43,877 nucleotides of DNA from Bacteroidota bacterium (GCA_013285945.1 JABDGP010000021.1:1-43877); one strand, 5' to 3'; positions 15,888 through 23,811 are shown, counted from the stretch's first letter. The notes: generated by a model not told the origin, from the sequence alone. Numbers and translations: made by a program.

Positions 15888-16739
15888 ATGAAATCAAAAA
15901 CCCTCCTTGCCCTGGTATTGATCATCGCTCAATGGCAGGCTCATGCCCAACAAATGTTTACCACAGAAATAAAGGGTCATGGCAAGCCCATGATTCTGAT
16001 TCACGGGTTATACTGCTCAGCAGAAGTTTGGAAAGAAACAGTAGAGCATTATCAAAAGCAATACGAATGCCACATTCTAACGTTAGCCGGATTCGGCGGC
16101 AATACACCTAAATTAAGTGATCATTTTTTAGAAACAGTAAAAGATGATGTAGTCACTTATGCCCGCAAGCTTCAAAGGCCCGTGTTGGTTGGCCACAGCA
16201 TGGGAGCCTTTATTTCACTTTGGGCAGCAGCCAGCGCTCCTGGCGTATTTAAAAAAGTCGTTGCCGTAGACGGAGTAGCATTTCTGCCCGAATTATTCAT
16301 GCCCGGCTCAACGCCAGAAACCGCTAAACCTATGGCCATTAGTGCGAAATCGCGAATGGAAAACCAAACTCCAGCACAAATTGAAGAGGGGCAAAAACAA
16401 TATTTGCCTACAATGATCACCAGTGCTGAGCGCATTGACCAGGTAGCAAAAATCGCGTCTAAGGCAGATGCTAACACTCAAGCTGAAGTGCTTTATGAAA
16501 TGTACACCATCGATTTACGCAAGACTATTGCAGCTATCGATTGCCCTGTGTTGTTAATGGGTGCATGGATTGCTTACAAACAATATGGCGCAACACACGA
16601 GAGCACCACTAAAGCTTACGAAGCACAGTTGGCAGAAGTAAAAAACCATACTGTTGAAATTAATGATACCGCCAAGCATTTCATTTTCTATGACGATCCC
16701 ACCTGGTTTTATGAAAAAATGGATGGGTTCTTGAAGTAG
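15888..16739 (+). CDS. Secreted alpha/beta hydrolase
   Basis: A 283-residue serine hydrolase with an N-terminal signal peptide (LLALVLIIAQWQAHAQ, residues 5-20). The alpha/beta-hydrolase fold is shown by the oxyanion-hole segment ILIHGLYCSAEVW (His39-Gly40), the nucleophile elbow VGHSMGAF with Ser104, and the C-terminal His in NDTAKHFIFYDDP. The helical lid lies between about residues 135 and 205. It is divergent from the LytS/LytT pair, and the 220-bp shared region contains four TTGACCAAT-type boxes, so it is a candidate target of that system. Substrate unknown; the closest general class is ester or amide hydrolase. Confidence 0.87.
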   Translation: MKSKTLLALVLIIAQWQAHAQQMFTTEIKGHGKPMILIHGLYCSAEVWKETVEHYQKQYECHILTLAGFGGNTPKLSDHFLETVKDDVVTYARKLQRPVLVGHSMGAFISLWAAASAPGVFKKVVAVDGVAFLPELFMPGSTPETAKPMAISAKSRMENQTPAQIEEGQKQYLPTMITSAERIDQVAKIASKADANTQAEVLYEMYTIDLRKTIAAIDCPVLLMGAWIAYKQYGATHESTTKAYEAQLAEVKNHTVEINDTAKHFIFYDDPTWFYEKMDGFLK

Positions 16740-16770
16740 AATCTAAAGAAAGATTCAAGTATTGAGCTAC

Positions 16771-16837
16771 GGGCTACAAGTTACGGGTAGTTATCCCCAA
16801 GACTTGTAGCTCGCAACTCATAGCTTTCTAAGCTATG
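16771..16837. repeat. Intergenic hairpin repeat between hydrolase and ssb
   Basis: GGGCTACAAGT (16771-16781) pairs with ACTTGTAGCTC (16802-16812), one G:T wobble, 20-base loop. Next to it CATAGCTT-TCT-AAGCTATG (16819-16837) is a perfect 8-bp stem with a 3-base loop that overlaps the ssb stop codon. The phrase GAGCTACGGGCTACAAG has the look of intergenic repeats I recall from other Bacteroidota genomes. It separates two convergent genes and may act as a terminator or mRNA 3' end. Confidence 0.55.
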
Positions 16838-17168
16838 GCTTTCCTCCTAGCATGACAAAATTATTTACATTAATCTCAGTAATATATTTTTTCTCACCCT
16901 TGTCTGTTTCATAAACACGATGAACGAGTTTACCTTCAACTGCTATCTCTGCTCCTTTTTTTAAATACTTCTCGGCCATTTCTGCGAGATTGCCCCAGAT
17001 CACAAGATTATGCCATTGTGTGTCTTCCACTTTTTCTCCCTTTTGATTTTTGTACGAATCCGTAGTTGCAATTGATAAAGTCACCTTCTTCTTGTCTCCA
17101 AAAGTTTTCACTTCAGGGTCTTTGCCCAAATGGCCGATAAGCTGCACACTGTTTCTTAAGCTTTTCAT
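16833..17168 (-). CDS. ssb: Single-stranded DNA-binding protein, short tail-less form
   Basis: OB-fold SSB of 111 residues from the ATG at 17168 (MKSLRNSVQLIGHLGKDPEV). A second ATG two codons upstream (17174) is less like the family. Visible are the core segments KKVTLSIATTDSYKNQKGEKVEDTQWHNLVIWGNLAEMAEKYLKKGAEIAVEGKLVHRVYETDKGEKKYITEI, in order at about residues 25-95. The protein stops straight after the OB fold (NNFVMLGGKP). It lacks the flexible linker and acidic C-terminal tip (DDDIPF-like) that recruits repair and replication proteins, so it is probably a secondary SSB rather than the essential copy. It stands alone, convergent with the hydrolase gene. Confidence 0.92.
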   Translation of the reverse strand: MKSLRNSVQLIGHLGKDPEVKTFGDKKKVTLSIATTDSYKNQKGEKVEDTQWHNLVIWGNLAEMAEKYLKKGAEIAVEGKLVHRVYETDKGEKKYITEINVNNFVMLGGKP

Positions 17169-17366
17169 AGTCATAAAATTTAAGTAGTAAAAAATTGATT
17201 ACGATTTCTACCAACCTGTTTGTTGTGATTGGTGATGCAAAGGTGTGAGCAGCAAAAAAGATGATTTGTATACTAATCGACTACTTACGATTATATACGT
17301 TTGTAAACCCTTATCAACAATATAAAAGACTGATGGTGAGTTATTTACTAATTAAGTGGTCAAAAA

Positions 17367-17574
17367 ATGAAAGTCAACAAAGGCAAGCAAAACAGCTCAG
17401 TACATGGCACTATTCAGGGCGCTCGAAACTAGTCGCAAAGCCACTGACAGGCTGTCTACCGACCCTTATTCAATTAGTTTTTTGGATGGCGGACTGAAAT
17501 TACTGGTCAAAGTTTCAAAAATTTCATTCTTCAGGAAATTAGTCAGCACGGACTGGTATCAACCATACGCCTGA
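17367..17574 (+). pseudogene. N-terminal fragment of a leucine-carboxyl-methyltransferase-family (PF04072) SAM methyltransferase
   Basis: In the frame beginning at 17371 the DNA reads KSTKASKTAQYMALFRALETSR, DRLSTDPYSISFLDGGLKLLV and KVSKISFFRKLV, then a stop at 17572. This matches the start of class I methyltransferases of the PF04072 group ('TAQYMALFRALE', 'RLFxDPxAxxFL'), which are normally about 270-300 residues. The ATG at 17367 is one base out of frame: deleting one A from ATGAAAG would give M-K-S-T-K-A-S and join it. So there is a frameshift at codon 2 and the C-terminal three quarters are missing. A different open frame (17478-17624) overlaps its end and stops in ATGA at the next gene's start; its 48 codons (for example FILQEISQHGLVSTIRLTKE) are unrecognized. 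The rest of 17175-17366 holds only the ssb upstream region. Confidence 0.65.
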
Positions 17575-17620
17575 CTAAAGAAAATGAACTTCAAGAGGGC
17601 TCTCTAGTGTTACAAGCACT

Positions 17621-18454
17621 ATGAAACTAAAAGCATTAAATAAAATAGCGGAACCATTCGGCAGTACTAACAAAATGCCTGTGCTGTTTCTTGGCCACGG
17701 CAGCCCGATGAACGCTATAGAAGAAAATGAATTTGTAACCGGCTTTAGAAATATCGCGAAAGAAATCCCTAAACCAAATGCAATACTATGTGTATCGGCA
17801 CATTGGGAAACAAACGGAACGCTAGTGACTGCAATGGATATGCCTCCTACAATTCACGATTTTGGAGGTTTTCCGAAAGCCTTGTTTGATGTTCAGTATC
17901 CGGCACCAGGCAGTCCCGAGTTGGCCTTGTATACTAAGACTATTATCAAAAAAACAGAAGTTGGTCTTGATGACAAATGGGGTCTTGATCATGGTGCATG
18001 GAGTGTGATCAGGCATTTGTATCCACAAGCTGACATCCCAGTGATTCAGATGAGCCTGGATTATAATCAAGCTCCGCAATACCATTATGAGTTGGCCAAA
18101 GAATTAGCTTCGCTTCGGAAAAAAGGCGTGCTGATTATCGGCAGCGGCAACATGGTACACAACCTGCGTATGGTAGCGTGGGATAAATTAAATACCGATG
18201 ATTACGGCTTTGACTGGGCGATCGAAGCAAGCAATATGATGAAACAATTCATTCTTTCAGGCGATCATCAACAGCTTATTAATTTCAGATCGCAAGGCAA
18301 GTCTTTCAATCTTGCCATTCCCACTCCAGAGCATTATCTTCCATTGTTGTATGCATTGGCTCTGAAGGAAAAAAATGAAAACATAAGCCTATTCAATGAC
18401 AAGGCAGTGGGCGGGTCGCTAACGATGACTTCATTGAAAATTGACAATGGTTGA
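17621..18454 (+). CDS. ygiD: 4,5-DOPA extradiol dioxygenase-like protein (YgiD/DODA family)
   Basis: A 277-residue class III (LigB-type) extradiol dioxygenase. Metal and catalytic histidines typical of DODA/YgiD are present: His26 in FLGHGSPMNAIEEN, His61 in SAHWETNG, His124 in LDHGAWSVIRHLYP, His180 in SGNMVHNLR, and His238 in PTPEHYLPLLYA. Enzymes of this group open the catechol ring of L-DOPA-like compounds, with Zn or Fe bound. The physiological substrate in bacteria is uncertain. It is the first gene of a seven-gene co-oriented run. Its ATG overlaps the stop of an unrecognized short frame behind the methyltransferase pseudogene, hinting that an older operon member was lost upstream. Confidence 0.92.
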   Translation: MKLKALNKIAEPFGSTNKMPVLFLGHGSPMNAIEENEFVTGFRNIAKEIPKPNAILCVSAHWETNGTLVTAMDMPPTIHDFGGFPKALFDVQYPAPGSPELALYTKTIIKKTEVGLDDKWGLDHGAWSVIRHLYPQADIPVIQMSLDYNQAPQYHYELAKELASLRKKGVLIIGSGNMVHNLRMVAWDKLNTDDYGFDWAIEASNMMKQFILSGDHQQLINFRSQGKSFNLAIPTPEHYLPLLYALALKEKNENISLFNDKAVGGSLTMTSLKIDNG

Positions 18455-18504
18455 AATAATGCAGGACAAAAAACTATCTTGGTTAAATCATTAAATAAAA
18501 TAAG

Positions 18505-19179
18505 ATGAGTGAGTCAAGTTCAAAAATAAAAGTAATAATTACCGGCGCCAGCGGTATGGTAGGCGAAGGCGTGTTGCATGTTTGTTTGCAAAACGATCGC
18601 GTTGGAGAGGTGTTGGTTGTGGGGCGAAAGTCGTGTGGCACTACTCATCCAAAACTAAAGGAAATTATACACTCTGATTTCTATAACCTCGCTCCCATCG
18701 AAAGTCAGTTAAGGGATTATAACGCGTGCTTTTTCTGTCTTGGAGTTTCTTCAGTAGGCATGAAAGAAGAAGAGTATTTCAAACTGACTTACACATTAAC
18801 AACCAATTTTGCTAAAACACTGGCCACCCAAAATTCGGCGATAACGTTTTGCTATATCTCCGGCGCATCTACCGATAGCACTGAAAAAGGCCGATCGATG
18901 TGGGCTCGCGTGAAAGGTAAGACCGAAAACGAGTTGATAAAAATATTCAAGCACGCCTATAACTTCAGGCCGGGAGCGCTTATCCCAATCAAGGGAATGA
19001 AAAACACTTTGAACTTTTATAAATATCTGGGATGGCTTATTCCTGTTATCCGCTTGCTGGCTCCCAAATCTATCTGCAAGCTCGAAGAATTGGGAGCAGC
19101 GATGATCAATTCGGCAGTCAAAGGGTACGATAAGCAAATTCTTGAAGTTACCGATATCATCGAATTGTCAAAGAGATAA
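18505..19179 (+). CDS. NAD(P)-binding Rossmann-fold epimerase-like protein
   Basis: A 224-residue short-chain/epimerase-type protein (TIP30/HIM1-like atypical SDR). The N-terminal dinucleotide-binding motif is VIITGASGMVGEGVL (GxxGxxG), followed by VLVVGRKSC at the end of beta-2, where an Arg suggests NADP preference. Further segments are ACFFCLGVSSVGM, FCYISGASTDS, and VKGKTENELIKIF, whose Lys sits where the SDR YxxxK Lys is expected but without the Tyr. FRPGALIP completes the typical atypical-SDR pattern. The missing Tyr implies a binding or non-classical catalytic role. It is 50 bp after ygiD, in the same run. Confidence 0.85.
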   Translation: MSESSSKIKVIITGASGMVGEGVLHVCLQNDRVGEVLVVGRKSCGTTHPKLKEIIHSDFYNLAPIESQLRDYNACFFCLGVSSVGMKEEEYFKLTYTLTTNFAKTLATQNSAITFCYISGASTDSTEKGRSMWARVKGKTENELIKIFKHAYNFRPGALIPIKGMKNTLNFYKYLGWLIPVIRLLAPKSICKLEELGAAMINSAVKGYDKQILEVTDIIELSKR

Positions 19180-19188
19180 CCTCAATCT

Positions 19189-19596
19189 ATGGCCGGATAT
19201 TCAGAAACACCGCTCGCAAAAAAACTTGGCATCAAGGCGGGTTTTAGAATCAGGCTTATCAATACGCCAGAGTATTATTTCAAGTTATTCTCCGATTTCC
19301 CTGTTGAAGTAAAAATTATAAAAGCTAAATCAAGTGAAATAGATTTCATTCATTACTTCACAACAAAAGCGGAAGTACTAACCCACGACCTTTTGTCTTT
19401 AAAAAAACAATTGCATCCCAACGGAATGATTTGGGTTTCGTGGTATAAAAAGTCAGCTAAGATTCCTACGGATGTCACCGAAGATCTGATTCGAAATACG
19501 GCGCTAAAGAATGGGCTTGTCGATATTAAAGTTTGCGCAGTAGATGAATTATGGTCTGGACTTAAATTAGTAATCCCTATAAAAGACCGAAAATGA
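19189..19596 (+). CDS. DUF3052-family protein
   Basis: A 135-residue soluble protein that matches the DUF3052 type: the start AGYSETPLAKKLGIKAGFRI (the family's 'SGKPLxxKLGIKxG' opening), a central EIDFIHYFTTKAEVL, then LKKQLHPNGMIWVSWYKK and TEDLIRNTALKNGLVDIKVCAVDELWSGLKLV. No catalytic residues are known for the family. The stop overlaps the ATG of the DUF1801 gene by 4 bp, so the two are translationally coupled. It starts 9 bp after the epimerase-like gene. Confidence 0.85.
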   Translation: MAGYSETPLAKKLGIKAGFRIRLINTPEYYFKLFSDFPVEVKIIKAKSSEIDFIHYFTTKAEVLTHDLLSLKKQLHPNGMIWVSWYKKSAKIPTDVTEDLIRNTALKNGLVDIKVCAVDELWSGLKLVIPIKDRK

Positions 19597-19967
19597 AATT
19601 TGATGAGTTTCTTTCAAAGTATGATGACTCAGTTTATAAGAATGCATTGCTGCTTCGCAAACTTCTTCTTGCCTATTATCCTGACATTATTGAGCAAGTA
19701 GACCTTCCGGCTAAAATGGTAGCCTATTGTTACGGGCAACGATATATAGATATGATCTGCACTATTATTCCCTCTAAGAAAGGATTGAAACTCGGCTTTT
19801 ATAAAGGCGTTGATCTGCCAGATCCCGATGGGTTGCTTCAGGGCACTGGTAAAATCTCTCGTTATGTTGAGATCAAATCGCCTGATCAGATTAATTCATC
19901 AGCTGTTAAAGAATTAATTTCTAACGCATTAGTTGCCTATAAACAAAGAATGAGTGTAAAGAAATAG
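19593..19967 (+). CDS. DUF1801/YdhG-like protein
   Basis: A 124-residue protein resembling the DUF1801 (YdhG/YjhX-like fold) family: a helical N-terminus (FDEFLSKYDDSVYKNALLLRKLL), then DIIEQVDLPAKMVAYCYGQRYIDMICTIIPSKKGLKLGFYKGVDLPDPDGLLQGTGK in order, then ISRYVEIKSPDQINSSAVKELI. The 'GFYKG..LPDPxxLLxGTGKxxRyvxi' segment is the family hallmark. The function is unknown. It overlaps the upstream DUF3052 gene by 4 bp and is 8 bp before the ABC transporter gene. Confidence 0.83.
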   Translation: MKFDEFLSKYDDSVYKNALLLRKLLLAYYPDIIEQVDLPAKMVAYCYGQRYIDMICTIIPSKKGLKLGFYKGVDLPDPDGLLQGTGKISRYVEIKSPDQINSSAVKELISNALVAYKQRMSVKK

Positions 19968-19975
19968 AACTCAGA

Positions 19976-21823
19976 ATGCCAGCAGCTATAAATAAAGACA
20001 AGAATATGTTTTCTATCGCGATGAAGTCGATAGCATTCGCATGGCAAACAAATAGAACGTTATTCCTGCTTTTGATTGCTTTGAATATTTTCCAAGGCTC
20101 GGTAGTATATCTTCAGTTTACCAGTTTCGCCTCTATCGTTGATGAAATTATTAAGATCAAGCAAGGAATTAGTAGTACCTCAGAGCTCATTCGGTCTGCC
20201 GTTATTTTAGGGCTTTCATTTTTGCTCCCAACAGTAGTAGGCAATATTGCGAGCTTTATTCGAATGAAATTCCGAATGCAGCAGGGCGTTCAGCTTGAGC
20301 TTTATAAAATCGAACGGCAAAGCGCACTTGATATTGGAACAATCGAAAGCAACTCCTACCAGAATTTACTACGGGGTGCGCAAGAGTGGGGCAGCGGGAG
20401 TGTTCTCAACTTGCAGGATTTTATTTTTAACTCTGCCACGAGTTTTGCAGGTATTATCACATCGATTGGGATTCTCTGGTCACTCAACGGATGGCTGGTT
20501 TTGTTTGCCGTGTTGGCGGCTGCACCGGTTTATTTTTTCTACAACAAGTATAGTATGGAGGTTTTTCGAATCCGGTATTTCTCCCTTGATGATCATCGGA
20601 TTATCGGTAACCGTATTTCGCATTTCGAGGAGCTTCAAAAAGCAGTCGATGTCATTCTTCTAAAATTAAAAACATGGCTCAAGTTTCAAATTCGAGATCG
20701 CAAAGTTTCGTTCAATAAAAAAATTCTGGTTGCCGAACGTAAGAAAGCAGTCTCGTATGCGCTTCTCAGTCTATGGTACTTGGTATTTCTTTTTGCTGCC
20801 ATAGCGTTAATGACTCAGGAAGCCTTGACAAAAACAATAGAAGTAGGTGGTCTTCTTTTAGCCTTCAGCACTTATACCCGATTTTATCAAACTATCAACG
20901 GCTACATAGAATCCATTTCATTTACGGAAGAGGCAGCTCGTTATGCAGCACGCTGGTTTGAATTATTTGACCTTAGACCAAAAATTGCCTCAAAATATAA
21001 TGCGGCGAATATCTCTTTTGACAAACCTCCTCTCGTTGAATTCAAGGACGTATCATTTCGTTATCCCAATGAAACATCCGAAAGTCCTTTGGTATTGCAG
21101 CACCTCTCTTTCTCGATTAAGCCAGGCGAAAAAATTGCAATTGCCGGAACTAATGGTTCGGGCAAAACAACACTTATAAAACTCCTTTGCCGGGTTTATG
21201 ATCCAACTGAAGGGAGCATCTATATCAATGGCACGGACTTGCGCGACTTAAATCTGGAAGATTGGCAAAATGCTATTGGCATTCTCTTTCAGGATTTTCC
21301 GGTCTACAATCTTACTATCCGGGAATCGATTGGAGTAGGCCGGCTTTCTGACTCTGGTGCAACCAATGAAGATTCGGATTACGAGAATTCAAGACTAAAA
21401 CAAGCTGCTCAATTTTCAGGAGCCGATGAATTTATTGATGCCTTCCCAACCACTTACGATCAACTTATCTGGAAAGAATTTAAAGACGGCACTGATCTTT
21501 CTAAAGGGCAGCACCAACGACTGGCTGTAGCACGTATGTTCTACCGCAACGCAGTCATTACTATTCTTGATGAACCTACCGCTTCGATTGATGCTGTAAC
21601 GGAAGAAAAAATATTCAGCACTCTCGAAAAAAATATGGAAGGCAAAACGGTCATTCTCATCACGCATCGGTTTAGCACAGTAAAAAATGCTGATAAAATT
21701 CTAATGCTGGAGCACGGCCGGATTATTGAACAAGGATCGCACAAAGAACTTATGCAACTGAATGGAAAATACTCTGAACTCTATACCATGCAGGCGAAGC
21801 GGTATTTGGAAAACGAAAACTAA
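19976..21823 (+). CDS. ABC exporter, fused permease-ATPase half transporter
   Basis: A 615-residue half-size exporter (type IV ABC). The N-terminal transmembrane domain covers about residues 25-315 with six helices (FLLLIALNIFQGSVVYL, AVILGLSFLLPTVVGNIASF, FAGIITSIGILWSL, WLVLFAVLAAAPVYFFY, YALLSLWYLVFLFAAIAL, VGGLLLAFSTYTRFY). The ATPase domain has Walker A GTNGSGKTT (391-399), a Q loop in ILFQDFP, signature DLSKGQHQR (LSKGQ 508-512, in place of LSGGQ), Walker B VITILDEPTASID (527-539), and the H loop ITHRFSTV. It is part of the ygiD-YciI run. No peptidase C39 domain or peptide precursor is visible, so the substrate is unknown. It presumably works as a homodimer. Confidence 0.93.
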   Translation: MPAAINKDKNMFSIAMKSIAFAWQTNRTLFLLLIALNIFQGSVVYLQFTSFASIVDEIIKIKQGISSTSELIRSAVILGLSFLLPTVVGNIASFIRMKFRMQQGVQLELYKIERQSALDIGTIESNSYQNLLRGAQEWGSGSVLNLQDFIFNSATSFAGIITSIGILWSLNGWLVLFAVLAAAPVYFFYNKYSMEVFRIRYFSLDDHRIIGNRISHFEELQKAVDVILLKLKTWLKFQIRDRKVSFNKKILVAERKKAVSYALLSLWYLVFLFAAIALMTQEALTKTIEVGGLLLAFSTYTRFYQTINGYIESISFTEEAARYAARWFELFDLRPKIASKYNAANISFDKPPLVEFKDVSFRYPNETSESPLVLQHLSFSIKPGEKIAIAGTNGSGKTTLIKLLCRVYDPTEGSIYINGTDLRDLNLEDWQNAIGILFQDFPVYNLTIRESIGVGRLSDSGATNEDSDYENSRLKQAAQFSGADEFIDAFPTTYDQLIWKEFKDGTDLSKGQHQRLAVARMFYRNAVITILDEPTASIDAVTEEKIFSTLEKNMEGKTVILITHRFSTVKNADKILMLEHGRIIEQGSHKELMQLNGKYSELYTMQAKRYLENEN

Positions 21824-21858
21824 CTGGTAAATTTTAGCCTGCTTCTAAACATAGGCCA

Positions 21859-22413
21859 ATGATTGTTTATACAACTTGCAATAGCCAGGCAGACCTATCG
21901 GGAATATTAAAGTTGCAAAAGGCTAATCTCGCCAACGCGTTGACGGCTGAAGAAATCCAAAGTCAAGGGTTTGTAACAGTATCACATCAACTGAAGGATT
22001 TAGAAAACCTTAATTCAATTGAAAAACATGTTATAGCCAAAGACGATGATGAAGTGATTGCTTACTTACTAGCCATGACTCCGGCTTCGAAGTTCGACTT
22101 ACCGATTTTGATTCCTATGTTTGAGGTCTTCGGCAAAATTCGATGGATGACAGAACTTGTGTCGGATTTCAACTATCTAGTAGTAGGACAAGTTTGCGTT
22201 TCAAAAAACTATCGCGGCCAGAGCATTCTTGATCAATGTTATGCCAAGTATAAAGAGTGTTATCGGGATAAGTATGAATTTGCAATCACCGAAATTGATG
22301 CCAAGAATCTCCGTTCGTTAAAAGCTCACGAGCGGATTGGGTTTAAAGATATCCATCGATACAAAGCAGAGAATGGAACTGAGTGGATCATTGTTTTATG
22401 GGATTGGAAATAA
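21859..22413 (+). CDS. GNAT-family N-acetyltransferase
   Basis: A 184-residue acetyltransferase-like protein. The N-terminal strand/helix (LSGILKLQKANLANALTAEEIQSQGFVTV) and the acetyl-CoA-binding core VGQVCVSKNYRGQSILDQCYAKYKEC contain the R/Q-x-x-G-x-G/A-like loop as NYRGQSIL. The C-terminal part EFAITEIDAKNLRSLKAHERIGFKDI is the usual alpha-4/beta-6/beta-7 pattern ending in 'ERIGF'. It starts 35 bp after the ABC exporter and 10 bp before the YciI gene. The substrate cannot be predicted. Confidence 0.87.
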   Translation: MIVYTTCNSQADLSGILKLQKANLANALTAEEIQSQGFVTVSHQLKDLENLNSIEKHVIAKDDDEVIAYLLAMTPASKFDLPILIPMFEVFGKIRWMTELVSDFNYLVVGQVCVSKNYRGQSILDQCYAKYKECYRDKYEFAITEIDAKNLRSLKAHERIGFKDIHRYKAENGTEWIIVLWDWK

Positions 22414-22423
22414 CTATTAAAAT

Positions 22424-22720
22424 ATGAGTGACAAAAAACATTTTTTCTTAAAACTAAATCCTCCGAGAGCAACATTTATGGCAGACATGACGAATGCAGA
22501 ACGTTCGGTTATGCAAAAACATGTAGCTTATTGGAAGCCTTACGTTGACAATGGAACGGTTATCGTCCTCGGGCCAGTTTCAGACCCCAAAGGCGGCTAT
22601 GGCATTGCTGTTGTTGCCGTAGATAATGAACAGCACCTCGAACAGCTCGTCTCTGCTGATCCTGCCAACGGAATGAATTCTTATGAAATTTATCCGATGA
22701 GAGCGGTAACGAAGCAGTAA
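22424..22720 (+). CDS. YciI-like protein
   Basis: A 98-residue YciI/DUF (ferredoxin-like dimer) protein. The conserved His-Asp pair of the family is present: His in MQKHVAYWKPYVDNG and Asp in VSADPANGMNSYEIYPMRAV, with GPVSDPKGGYGIAVVAVDNEQHLEQL between. In this family the pair is thought to support a hydrolase or muconolactone-like reaction; the actual reaction is unproven. It is the last gene of the 17.6-22.7 kb run and ends 16 bp before the convergent propeller gene. Confidence 0.88.
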   Translation: MSDKKHFFLKLNPPRATFMADMTNAERSVMQKHVAYWKPYVDNGTVIVLGPVSDPKGGYGIAVVAVDNEQHLEQLVSADPANGMNSYEIYPMRAVTKQ

Positions 22721-22736
22721 TTACAAATCACTACTT

Positions 22737-23768
22737 CTATTTCATTCCGTACTCTAACACCATGAACGTGCCTGGTACAACTTTTGGGCGTGGGTTAGGA
22801 ACGGCAGCAGTTGCCGGTGGGGTTTCGCCATACTGCGCGGTGGAAACAAATACATGATGAGTCTTGGGGTCAAGCGCAATCGTGCGAGCGCCAACTTCAG
22901 TCTTCACAGTTTCAACAACTTTAAATTCGTTTGGAGAAACTTCTTTCACCACAGTGAGAGTACCTTCTCCGTTCGAGCTGATTGCCATTTTTAATTCCTG
23001 ATCAAAGACAACGCCATCCACACGTTTGCCGATGGGCACTTGTGCCACTACGTTTCCTTTCTCAGAATCGATCACCATCATAAGCCCATTGTGACACACC
23101 GCAAACAAGCGATGGTTTTTACGGTCTATAGCTAAGCCGGTAGGCTCTTCGCCTGGAGCAATTTTCCACTTGCTCTTTACAGCCAATGTCTTGGCATCAA
23201 ACGAAACAATTTCGTGTGAGTCCTCAAGGTTCACAAAAATTGTTCCATGCTCATCCGATGCCCCGGCCTCTAATGCAGTTCCGCCTACGTCAACTGTACC
23301 TGTTACTTTGCCAGCTGCGATATCGACCACCGTAACAGTTACGTCACTATGATTAAAAATAAATACGCGATCAGAGAAATTATCATAAAGTAGAGCGTCA
23401 GGATTTTTTCCAGTCGGTAATTCTACAATTGGCTTCAATGTGTTTAAGTCAAAAATGGTAGCTGAGTTGCTTCTTCCATTGGTAGTAATGCCACGGCCCG
23501 ATTTTGGAACTGACAATACACCGTGAACCCCCTGTAAATTGGAAACCGTTCCGATTTTCTCGTGTGAGTCCGCGTTGAGCACTTCTACCTGCGTGCTATG
23601 CGAAACGTATATTTTTTTATTCTGCTCGTCTACACTTAAGTAATCCCACCCACCTTCACCCCCCACCACCGACTTCTTAATCAGGTGAAATTCAGATTGA
23701 GCCGAGGCGGTCACTGCAATAAGGAGTAACATACCGGAAATTAGACTGCATGTATTTTTCATAATCAT
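22737..23768 (-). CDS. Secreted YncE-like beta-propeller protein
   Basis: A 343-residue periplasmic protein with a signal peptide (hydrophobic SLISGMLLLIAVTASAQ near residues 8-24). It carries YVTN/YncE-type blades with repeats such as NKKIYVSHSTQVEVLNADSHEKIGTV, FSDRVFIFNHSDVTVTVVDIAAGKVTGTV, and NHRLFAVCHNGLMMVIDSEKGNVVAQVPIGKRVDGVVFD across consecutive blades. The C-terminus GTFMVLEYGMK probably closes the propeller. E. coli YncE-like proteins have been linked to DNA or metal binding, but the role here is open. It stands alone downstream of the OmpR-type kinase; the 81-bp gap contains a TAACTC-AAGGC-GAGTTA hairpin (23795-23811). Confidence 0.87.
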   Translation of the reverse strand: MIMKNTCSLISGMLLLIAVTASAQSEFHLIKKSVVGGEGGWDYLSVDEQNKKIYVSHSTQVEVLNADSHEKIGTVSNLQGVHGVLSVPKSGRGITTNGRSNSATIFDLNTLKPIVELPTGKNPDALLYDNFSDRVFIFNHSDVTVTVVDIAAGKVTGTVDVGGTALEAGASDEHGTIFVNLEDSHEIVSFDAKTLAVKSKWKIAPGEEPTGLAIDRKNHRLFAVCHNGLMMVIDSEKGNVVAQVPIGKRVDGVVFDQELKMAISSNGEGTLTVVKEVSPNEFKVVETVKTEVGARTIALDPKTHHVFVSTAQYGETPPATAAVPNPRPKVVPGTFMVLEYGMK

Positions 23769-23794
23769 TTTTTAAATAGTAATACTAATCGCCA

Positions 23795-23811
23795 TAACTC
23801 AAGGCGAGTTA
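23795..23811. repeat. Small inverted repeat in the gap between kinase and propeller genes
   Basis: TAACTC-AAGGC-GAGTTA is a perfect 6-bp inverted repeat with a 5-base loop, nested in a CGCC...GGCG pairing. It lies 27 bp upstream of the propeller gene start. It may be an operator or a weak terminator for the kinase gene; no T run follows. Confidence 0.35.

Noticed and set aside
15782..16111. 109-codon plus-strand frame across the hydrolase start
   Set aside because: Out of frame with the signal peptide and the alpha/beta hydrolase motifs at 15888-16739.
17238..17245. CACCTTTG on the minus strand upstream of ssb
   Set aside because: It differs from the -7 consensus at the first base and has no -33 partner; not reported as a feature.
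17261..17497. 78-codon plus-strand frame starting MICILIDYLRLY
   Set aside because: Its last third is an alternative frame of the methyltransferase pseudogene and the rest is low in information; no start context or homology that I can recognize.
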